Shown here piece by piece: positions 56,078-64,000 of a DNA stretch of 64,000 nt (positions are counted from its first letter, which is position 1; the number at the start of each line of letters is the position of its first letter). Source of the DNA: Nymphalis io. Lineage: Eukaryota > Arthropoda > Insecta > Lepidoptera > Nymphalidae. The notes below the pieces were generated by a model. The model ran no database searches and was not told the origin of the DNA. It worked only from the letters and a program-made list of their open reading frames with translations. The translations under genes and the position numbers were made by a program. The stretch covers positions 682,001 through 746,000 of the forward strand of contig NC_065910.1 of assembly GCF_905147045.1 (NCBI RefSeq), in the 5' to 3' direction.

Positions 56078-56252
56078 CGCCAATGCACCAACCAAATGCC
56101 ACCAAACTTGGGAACTAAGATATCTATAACTTCTGTGGTTATAATTCGCCCTTCGAACCGGAATACAACAATACTAAGTATTTTGCTAAATAAACTGTTT
56201 GGCGGTAGAAAATGTGATGTAGTAATATTAAGACGGGCTTGCACAAAGCACC
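56078..56252 (-). repeat. Rep-B, partial diverged copy
   Basis: CACCAAACTTGGGAACTAAG, GCCCTTCGAACCGGAATACA and GACGGGCTTGCACAAAGCA. Confidence 0.65.
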
Positions 56253-57699
56253 AAATAAAATAAGCGTTAGAAATCAATTTAGATTTAGAATGCATTGTTT
56301 CTTTATATTACGTTTCAAAATAAAACGCAATGCTTATAAAAATGTTTTGTTGAATTTTCAACAAAAAAGTGGCCTAATCTTATGATAAAATCGCAGAAGA
56401 GTATACAGCCCAAAAATATCAGTGTCAAAAACACTATTATCGCGGGTTGAAACAAACGATGAAAAAGCCTATTTAGGAGAAATCCTAGTTTTGTTATACT
56501 ATAAATTGAATTATATTTTTTACAGTCAGTCACATGTGCCGATGCGCCATTTTTATCTAGTTATCTGCCAAAAAATAGTATTGTACATAAAGCATACAAA
56601 TTCGCAGTAAAGCAATAAGCTTTCTTGTTAAGAGTAGGCTGGTAGTAGACCAGAAGAGGGAGATTTTTGGGTGTTCTTTTTTTAAACACACTTTATACCA
56701 TAGATATGTGGAAGAAAGTTTCATGAAACTAATAGAGTTGTGTGTACATGTATTCATACTTTTGTAGCTCTCAAAGTTTTAAAACATGAGAACTGAAGGT
56801 ACCATGGTGTGCATAGTGACTTAGGTATATGAGATGCGAATGTATTTTTCTCAAATCTTATCTGTTAGACTGTAAAAATAAAATAACTTTTTAATCTCCT
56901 AGCAGTCGCGGCAAAAATGCCAGGCAGACGTCACAAAAATTGAGAGCGTAGATGGGTCGCGGGAGCTGCACGACTGCGGCGCGGTATCTATTCGGATGTA
57001 AAGCAGGCATGCATCTTATATATCAATGACATAAATACGTTATCATAAAACAATAAATATTAATTTTCAAAGTTTTTATGGAGAAAGAGACACACGGTTT
57101 CTAAATAAAATCCGCTCGTGTGGACACGCTCATTAAGTTAAGATGTTCATTGATGTAACAAATTCGAAAAATTTACATATATTTCGTCGCCAGTGTTGGA
57201 TAAATGTTCATTTAATAAACAGTATTCATGATAAGCAATACCTATTTAAAACCATATTTTGAACTTAAATTTAAATGGAAATTTAATAAATCAATACACC
57301 AGCATACTTAAGACTTGTAAATGTACACTAATCGTACAAACTACCGCAATACGAAGAAAAGCTTTCAAATGACATTTTGTTTATGAAGTTATATTTTTAA
57401 GATAAAAAATTATAACGTTGTTTTTCATTTTGGTCCTAATTGGTAGAGGAATAATGCCGTTACTGTGTATAAAATTACAGTTTTATGTAAGGTGAACTTA
57501 CTTTCACCAACTTACTGTGTCTAAGACTGCTTATTGCTAATAAGTATACACTTATATACACTTTTTCTAAGTTAAGTAACTTTATAAGCTTCTTGACTAT
57601 TAAATAATATTTAATAATTTTGTTGTTGTTATATTTTTATATTAGTATATATCTTTATGTATGTATATTTTTGATTATTAATTAACGTCTTCACGCATC
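56253..57699. other. AT-rich spacer with a short GC-rich patch at 56900-57000
   Basis: The patch includes GCAGTCGCGGCAAAAATGCC and GACTGCGGCGCGGTATC. No open frame, RNA fold or repeat family is recognised in it. Confidence 0.35.
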
Positions 57700-57770
57700 T
57701 GCTTAGCCTAAAGGTTGACTGGTAGAGAATTCCTTCAAGCATTAAGTGCGCCTTTTGTTCTTACTACACA
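57700..57770 (+). repeat. Rep-H fragment
   Basis: GCTTAGCCTAAAGGTTGACT, GGTAGAGAATTCCTTCAAGC and AAGTGCGCCTTTTGTTCTTA. Confidence 0.45.
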
Positions 57771-57796
57771 ATGTGGTGGTCAAAAAAGTTTTTAAA

Positions 57797-58019
57797 TCTG
57801 GCAAGCACCATTGAATTTTCATGTGCTTAATTTCTGCTTATAATTCATCTCGTGCTTGACAGTGAAGGAAAACATCGCGAGGAAACCTGCATGTGTTTAA
57901 TTTCATCGAAATTCTGCCACATGTGAAATCTACCAACCCGCATTGGAGCAGCGTGGTGGAATAAGCTTCAAACTTTTTCCTCAAAAGGGAGAGGAGGTTT
58001 TAGCCCAGCAGTGGGACAT
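57797..58019 (+). repeat. SINE-A without head
   Basis: TCTGGCAAGCACCATTGAAT to TTAGCCCAGCAGTGGGACAT. Confidence 0.8.
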
Positions 58020-58137
58020 AAACGAATACTAACTAAACGATTTTTATTATCTATGTAGTCTTATAACGACTAATAAACCATATGTATCAAAGTTTCTTTA
58101 ACATACTAATATTATTAATGCGAAATTGGTGGTGGTA

Positions 58138-58413
58138 TACTGGTGGTAGGGCTTTGTGCTAGCTTTGTGTAGGTACCAGCCACTTATCAGATATTTTACC
58201 GCAAAACAGCAGCGCTGTTGTTTAAAGGGTTTGTGTGTCAGTGTAATTGCAGACACAAGGGACATAAAATCTTAGTTCCCAAGGTTGGTGGTGCATAGGC
58301 GATGAAAGTGATAGTTAACATTTCTTACAACGCCATTGTCTATGGGCGTTGCTGACCACTTACCATCAGGTGGTCCATATACTAGTCCGCCTACCTATTC
58401 TATAAAAATAAAT
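58138..58413 (+). repeat. Rep-B, full-length copy next to a rep-G scrap
   Basis: ACTGGTGGTAGGGCTTTGTG to AGTCCGCCTACCTATTCTAT. ACATACTAATATTATTAATG (rep-G) at 58102 lies just upstream, as at 43.6 kb. Confidence 0.85.
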
Positions 58414-58795
58414 AGAGCTTATATGTTTGTTACGCTTTCAATTCAACCTGAAAATCATGTTTGAATATCCGACGTACAGAAAGTAGGCTACTAAAACTGG
58501 TGACATATAAATTCATTAATTGTATAAGTTAAAACTCATCCAACCTTACGTACAGACAACGCCATTACAACTGTATGTGTATATACATTTACTAGAAAAC
58601 TGTACCACAGTATAGACGTATAAAACGTCTAAAAATCTCCCAACATTACGGACTCTAAACAAATAACAAGTTCCAAAACTATTGGGTTAGATGTGTTTAC
58701 TTAACTTGAACTTAGTTCATATAGTATGGTCCGAAATAAAATCGTCAAGCGTTTATGTAAGCCTAAGTTAAGTAAAACAACAATATATAAAGAAA

Positions 58796-59056
58796 GACGA
58801 GCCGGTTGGCGTGGTTGGTGGATGCTTGCCTTTCTGGTTGTGGGTTCGATTCCCACCCAGGACAGATATTTGTGTGCATGAACATTTCTGTTTATCCTGA
58901 GTCTGGGTGTAATTATCTGTATAAGTATGTACAAAAGAAAAATAGTATATGTAGTATATCAGTTGTCTGGTTTCCATAGTACAAGCTCTGTACAAGCTTA
59001 ATTTGGGATCAGATGGCCGTGTGTGAAAAATGTCCCAGGATATTATTATTATTATA
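58796..59056 (+). repeat. SINE-C, full-length copy
   Basis: GACGAGCCGGTTGGCGTGGT, with a 14-base deletion in the head, then GGGTTCGATTCCCACCCAGG and GTAGTATATCAGTTGTCTGG, ending in ATT units. Confidence 0.88.
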
Positions 59057-59168
59057 TATGATATTTTTAAAATAAAAGGAGGGACTTTAATAGACTAGAC
59101 TGTATATTTATAAACCGTTGTTGTAAAGTTTCAGCTGCACCAGTTAATTATATAAGTAGTAGATAATA

Positions 59169-59634
59169 GAAGACGAAAGTCTTCAACCAATGCGTCTTAC
59201 CTGCCATGACATACGGTGCCGAAACGTGGACACTAACTGCGGGACTAGTCCACAAATTCAAAGTCGCTCAGCGTGCTATGGAGCGAGCTATGCTCGGAGT
59301 ATCTTTGAAGGATAAGATCAGAAATGAGATTATCCGGAAAAGAACCGGGGTCACCGACATAGCTTGCAAAATTAGCAGGCTGAAGTGGCAGTGGGCTGGT
59401 CACGTATGTCGTAGGACCGATGGCCGTTGGAGCAGACGAGTCCTAGAGTGGAGACCGCGAATCGGCAAGCGCAGCGTAGGGCGCCCTCCAGCCACGTGGA
59501 CCGACGACCTTAAGAAGGTGGCGGGCACCAACTGGATGCGGAAGGCGGAGGACAGGGAGCTTTGGCGCACCTTGGGAGAGGCCTATGTTCAGCAGTGAAC
59601 AACGATTGGCTGTTGATTTGATTTGATTGATTTG
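59169..59634 (+). mobile_element. RTE 3'-end insertion, 466 bp, with 8-bp target duplication
   Basis: AGATAATA occurs at 59161-59168 and 59635-59642. The insert matches the last part of the RTE at 51046-53263 and has a TTTGATTTGATTGATTTG tail. Confidence 0.9.
59170..59598 (+). pseudogene. RTE reverse transcriptase C-terminal fragment, frame intact
   Basis: It reads on without stops to TGA at 59598: MTYGAETWTLTAGLVHKFKV, AQRAMERAMLGVSLKDKIRN, RRTDGRWSRRVLEWRPRIGK and LWRTLGEAYVQQ. The longer copy at 52.8 kb has a stop where this one has the Glu of GAETW, so this copy derives from a better-preserved source. It carries no catalytic residues and cannot act alone. Confidence 0.85.
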
Positions 59635-59684
59635 AGATAATAGTATTTATTTTATTTTTTATAATTTTGTATATGAGTTTTGTT

Positions 59685-59992
59685 GGCCGAGCCGAGATGG
59701 CCCGGTGGTAAGAACGCGTGAATCTTAACCGATGATCGTGGGTTCAAACCCGGGCAAGCACCACTGAATTTTCATGTGCTTAATTTGTGATCATAATTCA
59801 TCTCGTGCTTTACGGTGAAGGAAAACATCGTGAGGAAACCTGCATGTGTCTAATTTCACTGAAATTCTGCCACATGTGAATTCTACCAACCCGCATTGGA
59901 GCAGCGTGGTAGAATAAGCTCCAAACCTTCTCCTCAAAAAGAGGAGAGGAGGCCTTTAGCCCAGCAGTGGGACATTCACAGGCTGTTACGGT
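59685..59992 (+). repeat. SINE-A, near-consensus, with 14-bp exact target duplication
   Basis: ATATGAGTTTTGTT occurs at 59671-59684 and 59993-60006. It has the complete head GCCGAGATGGCCCGGTGGTA, B box GGGTTCAAACCCGGGC and tail GGCTGTTACGGT. It is among the freshest SINE-A copies in the window. Confidence 0.95.
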
Positions 59993-60049
59993 ATATGAGT
60001 TTTGTTACTTGAATAGATAAATTATAAATTAATTATTATTATTATTTAC

Positions 60050-60207
60050 TTGATCTCTTGTGCATGTAGATACATTAGCTCACTCACTGGCACTCTTTAT
60101 ACCGGGACACAACAATACTAAATTTGCTATTTAATGGTAGAATATCTGATGACTGGGTGATACTTACCAAGACGGGCTTGCACAAATGCCAATCACCAAG
60201 TAAAATT
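60050..60207 (-). repeat. Rep-B, partial diverged copy
   Basis: TTAGCTCACTCACTGGCACT, GGTAGAATATCTGATGACTG and AGACGGGCTTGCACAAATGC. Confidence 0.65.
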
Positions 60208-61002
60208 TGGAGTATGATTTTTATAAGCCGCTGCATTTTCACTAAAAATATTTAACGATAATTGATTTTAGTAGCGTGATATAGACGATACTGAAATTGA
60301 AATCAAGGAGGTTTTCAAAAACACAACAATTTTAAATACAGACACATATTTTAATTTGTCCCATACGAGCGTAGAACGCGCTTGCTCAAAATTTATGGTC
60401 ACTAGAATGATTTAGGCTTTTTATAAATGTATTGCTAAAATATTATTTATTAATTTATAATAAAAATATATGTTAGAGAATAAATAATAGTAATTAAATA
60501 TAGTGTTACTTTTGACTTCTGTATGACTAATGGCAACACTGACAGTGACATAAGAAACTTTCAATTCATCATTCACATTCAAAATCATTGTATTGAGTTA
60601 CATTCAAGACACATTCAAAATCATTGTATTGAGAACACTCGACTGTACAGTCGAGTACTGACTGTACGAGTTGACTGAGACTGTACGAGTTGAATACTCG
60701 TGCACACTGACCTTATCGGACGAAAAAGGTATACAAAGTATCTCGGCTTCTGTAACAGCAGTGTTGGGATATCAGTCTCATATGTTTTGATACGCTTAGC
60801 TTCCTGAAATAGTGGTGTTGGATATGCAAATTAACTCGAAAGAGTTACTTATAATACTACTTATTATAATCTTATTATACTAATTATAATCTTTCATATC
60901 TAAAGAAGCATACAATTAAAACTAAAAAAATGAAATAAAAAACATTGTTATAATTCTCGTTTTATAACAGTAATAGAAACAGAGTAATAGAAAAATATAG
61001 TG
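60208..61002. other. AT-rich spacer with short local repeats at 60575-60710
   Basis: It has a 24-bp direct repeat (ACATTCAAAATCATTGTATT; 60576 and 60610), a 20-bp palindrome ACTCGACTGTACAGTCGAGT at 60637-60656, and repeated GACTGTACGAGTTGA. Confidence 0.7.
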
Positions 61003-61295
61003 TTCTCCAGACCGATTTTGGCTACGGCGGCCGGTCTCAAGAGAGATTAGCACTCTCTATTCCCTAACTCTCATAATCCGAAACGACCGAAAAGATTTCA
61101 GGCGCAAGACCAACGGCTTTACGTGCTTTCCGAGGCACGGGAGTGTACACACTTCCAACTTCCAGACTCCAGGCTGCTACTGAGAATTTTCTGACAGAAA
61201 AACCCAATAACTTTTTATTGGCCCGACCTGGGAATTGAACCCAGGACCTCCGGGTCTATAGCCTTACATCAAGCCACTAGACCAACGAGGCAGTC
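61003..61295 (-). repeat. SINE-D, full-length copy
   Basis: TTCTCCAGACCGATTTTGGC, GGCTTTACGTGCTTTCCGAG, GCTACTGAGAATTTTCTGAC and a tRNA-like head (GGGAATTGAACCCAGGACCT; CTAGACCAACGAGGCAGTC). It is the best SINE-D copy in the window. Confidence 0.85.
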
Positions 61296-61802
61296 AATAT
61301 TATTATTAGAAAATTATACATACATATTATATAATTATATAATACTGGGCTCGTACAGGACATTCTGAACGTTCTGCGGATAACGTTATATCCGACCTAT
61401 AATTGAATCCAGTCAGATTTATTATATAATATTTACGAGAATCGCATTCGGCTCAAGGACGGGTATTACATTTTTCTCTCTTAATATATTTTTCTTGTAT
61501 TTTTGTTTACGAGATGCTACTTTTCTGTCATATATTCGTCATTTACATATTATAATGTGAGCTTATGTCATAGATTGCTAGTCATATCATCATTATAAGA
61601 AGCTGCACTCTAGTTACTTTTCAAATGAGTTATTTGTCAACGAACTGAAATATTGTCGTGGATAGATTACATGGATTTCTCCTGTCGTACAAACACTAAC
61701 AAACATAATTCTCATGCTATTAATCTGTGTCTATAATTCATCTCGTGCACTGCGGTAAAGGGACACATCCTTAAGAAATTTTTGATTATGTCAGATATTA
61801 TA
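61296..61802. other. AT-rich spacer with a SINE-A scrap near 61730
   Basis: ATAATTCATCTCGTGCACTG, then GGTAAAGGGACACATCC. Nothing else is supported. Confidence 0.4.
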
Positions 61803-62076
61803 GACGAGCCGGTTGGCGTGGTTAGTGGATGCTTGGCCTTCACGTCGAAAGTTGTGGGTTCGATTCCCACCTTGGACAGATATTTGTGGGCATGAACATG
61901 TCTGTTTGTCCTGAGTCTGGGTGTAATTATCTATGGTAAGTATGTATTTACAAAAGAAAAATAGTATATGTAGTATATCAGTTGTCTGGTTTCCATAGTA
62001 CAAGCTCTGTTAAAGCTTAATTTGGAATTAGATGGCCGTGTGTGAAAAATGACCCAGGATATTATTATTATATTAT
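61803..62076 (+). repeat. SINE-C, full-length copy
   Basis: GACGAGCCGGTTGGCGTGGT, GGGTTCGATTCCCACCTTGG and GTAGTATATCAGTTGTCTGG, ending in ATT units. Confidence 0.88.
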
Positions 62077-63230
62077 TTCAAGTGTGTATATAATTACTAT
62101 GCTAAATTTCAATCGGAAAAAAGTCAATCGGACCTATAGTTTCGGAGATGTTAGTACGAGTTGAGTCATTGATACTTTGCTTATATACATACAAACGAAC
62201 TAATATACATATAATGATTTTATGAATTTCTCGATATTATGGACATGTCAAAAGCCAAAAGAAATATAAAAAGCTCATAGAGCTTTTTTCCTTCCCAATC
62301 CCAAGGGGATCCCAAGGGGAGTTATCCTTTAATCACAAATGATATAAATCAATCCCAGTTAATACTTCTAATTATCCTCTTATGAGGGTTGAGGCATCCG
62401 GGAATATGTATTTATCCGATAGAAGACAGACGGTTGGACAAAATTTTATGTATTATTTTTATAATTTGACAGTTATGAAGATAATTGCAAAGCAAAAATT
62501 TCATCCGAGTAGGCTTTTCTAAGCATTTTTGAATCGTTCTTTCACAGGATTATATTAAATATAATAGTAATTATTATTTATTTACGCGAATAAATGATAA
62601 ATGAAATATTTTTAGAACTATATGTATTTGAACTATATATATTTGTTTATTCGTGGGGCACATAAATATATATTTAACATACAAATGAAACCTTATTTAG
62701 TTTCCGTATCTAGACGCGGTACATACTAATCTATCTATATATATATGTCATGTATATATATATATGTATGTAAATTAATTTACAAGTTTATTTTACTAAG
62801 TAATTTTAAGATTAAAATGTATGATTTGATGTATTAATTGATTGGTAATATCAAAAAGAAGGTGTAAAGGTTGAGTACGCTTTTAAGAGACGAACAATTA
62901 CTCCTTATTTGTTAAAAAGTTAATCTTTAAATTAAAAATTCAATTGTAAAACTATTATCTGGATTTATAAAAAACAACACATCATTGTTTAATTATTTTG
63001 ATAACATTTAAGTAAATAAGTTGCAGATATCATAAAACGGCAAGTTCCGTTAACACCGTAAGGTGTTTTGCTTATTAATTTAACGTTCTAAATTAACAAA
63101 ATGATTGCTAAAATTAAACTTACAATTTATAAATTTACAATGGTTATTTTTATTTATGAATTTCTGTAACATCAAAAGAAATAGTTTTTATTTTTACTCT
63201 CAGCCGGCAAACTTTGTTTGCAGTTTTAAA
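62077..63230. other. AT-rich spacer, nothing identified
   Basis: Short TA runs near 62740-62770. No exon or repeat family is supported. Confidence 0.4.
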
Positions 63231-63234
63231 ATGT

Positions 63235-63530
63235 TTTTTATTATTAGTTTTATATTCTAAAATTCTAAGCAGTGTTTAAATAATTCTTAAAAATTGTTTC
63301 ATAATTTAATAAATTAAAATTGTATTGCAATAAAATTGTTAACTTTTATTTCATTATTTCAAAGTATTAATTAAGTAAATGCAGTTTTTTTAATGTTTTA
63401 TTATTAGTTTTATATTCTAAAATTCTAAGCAGTGTTTAAATAATTCTTAAAAATTGTTTTATAATTTAATAAGTTAAAATGATGTTGCAATAAAATTGTT
63501 AACTTAAATTCATTATTTAAAAGTGAGTGT
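63235..63530 (+). repeat. Tandem repeat, period about 160 bp, two units
   Basis: TTATTAGTTTTATATTCTAA, AATTCTAAGCAGTGTTTAAA and CAATAAAATTGTTAACTT occur in both units (starts about 63241 and 63401), with a few differences. A GC-rich leader follows the second unit. Confidence 0.85.
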
Positions 63531-63539
63531 ATTAACTGT

Positions 63540-63882
63540 GACGGCCATCTTGAGAGTATAGCCGTCGCGAGCGCAGCAGGCGATGGTTGCTAGAGTGGTG
63601 AACGGGAATTCGAGGATTTACTTTCTGGGCAACCATCGTCGAGGCAAGGTATTCACTGTGTGAGTACAACTCAGATTTTATTAAGGATAAGAAAAGTGTT
63701 TTGTGCATTAAAAATTGTTTTACATTGTTCGTGGTTTTCATTAATTATTTTATTAAGTTCACATTTTATTAAATTTACATTTTATTGAATTCATTATGGA
63801 TACGGAGGGTGAGGTTAGCTATGCTGACAACACCGTGCCTAAAGATTCGGTTGGGGATTTTAATCTGTTATATACATATTAA
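63540..63882 (+). other. GC-rich leader and short ORF of unknown origin
   Basis: After the tandem repeat comes GACGGCCATCTTGAGAGT, then GCGATGGTTGC with its complement GCAACCATCG about 50 bp on, which can form a stem. An ATG at 63796 opens MDTEGEVSYADNTVPKDS, which stops at 63882 as rep-F-like sequence begins. Repeated units, a GC-rich leader and a start codon would fit the 5' end of a LINE or a gene's first exon. I recognise neither, and the window ends too soon to decide. Confidence 0.35.
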
Positions 63883-64000
63883 AGTATAACTGACTAATAT
63901 ATCAACGCACAGCCTTGGACTTGGACCTTGAAAATTTTCCCAATTTCGTATGGGTGCAAAGTTACCCCCTTAAGTTGAAATTTCCAAAATATATTTTGTA
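63883..64000 (+). repeat. Rep-F start, cut by the window edge
   Basis: AACTGACTAATATATCAACG then CACAGCCTTGGACTTGG resembles the opening of 10636-10917. Confidence 0.45.

Larger units (their letters stand above)
59085..60050 (+). repeat. Rep-I, split by two nested insertions
   Basis: The host pieces are 59085-59168, 59643-59684 and 60007-60050. Joined in order they match the uninterrupted copy at 4420-4560. The two inserts are an RTE fragment and a SINE-A, each with its own target duplication. Confidence 0.88.

Noticed and set aside
61220..61295. tRNA-like cloverleaf on the minus strand
   Set aside because: It is followed by the SINE-D body that recurs at 19.7 and 25.9 kb, so it is a SINE head.

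Overview
The window is animal nuclear DNA from a lepidopteran, most likely a butterfly. The evidence is a very AT-rich sequence with no long bacterial-type ORFs, genes split by GT-AG introns, a juvenile hormone epoxide hydrolase exon, and a dense layer of short repeats of kinds I associate with lepidopteran genomes. Species and chromosome cannot be told from the sequence. Host genes are few; most recognisable sequence is transposon debris.

Host genes, all three on the minus strand: (1) 463-278 is the first coding exon of a juvenile hormone epoxide hydrolase, whose remaining exons lie left of the window. (2) 24570-16643 holds three exons of a sugar transporter of the SLC2/Tret1-like type (major facilitator superfamily). 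They join in frame to 472 residues, and the exon with the start codon was not found. (3) 39926-39046 is a coding exon of a highly charged protein that I do not recognise. There is also one plus-strand tRNA-Gly(TCC) gene at 22900-22971, inside a transporter intron.

Repeats. Labels are mine. SINE-A is about 300 bp, with a tRNA-like head and a 3' end reading CACAGGCTGTTACGGT. Rep-B is about 290 bp and ends in poly(A). SINE-C has a tRNA-like head and an (ATT)n tail. SINE-D has a tRNA-like head. Rep-E to rep-K are smaller families. LINE fragments come from at least four groups: an R1-clade element (2827-3732 and three 3'-UTR pieces), a jockey-like group (4901-5354, 7770-8440, 28431-28677), AT-rich reverse transcriptase pieces (41239-41598, 47935-49080) and RTE-type elements (51046-53263 and 59169-59634). 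All appear 5'-truncated, and most of the coding fragments also carry stops or frameshifts. A piggyBac-like TTAA element (28312-29225) carries a LINE piece and a SINE inside it.

Layout: 0-0.5 kb, hydrolase exon; 0.5-10.3 kb, repeats and LINE debris; 10.3-15.4 kb, AT-rich and nearly featureless; 16.6-24.6 kb, transporter with a tRNA gene in one intron; 24.6-39 kb, repeats, including the piggyBac-like element and an exact 302-bp tandem duplication; 39.0-39.9 kb, orphan charged protein; 40-63 kb, repeats and LINEs; 63.2-63.9 kb, a 160-bp tandem repeat followed by a GC-rich leader and a short ORF, which may be the 5' end of another element or gene.

I found no convincing new multi-gene system. The best items for a second look are the nested insertions with an intact paralogous empty site (59.1-60.0 kb against 4.4-4.6 kb), the piggyBac-like element, the two host exons whose open frames run through strong splice donors, and the exact 302-bp duplication.
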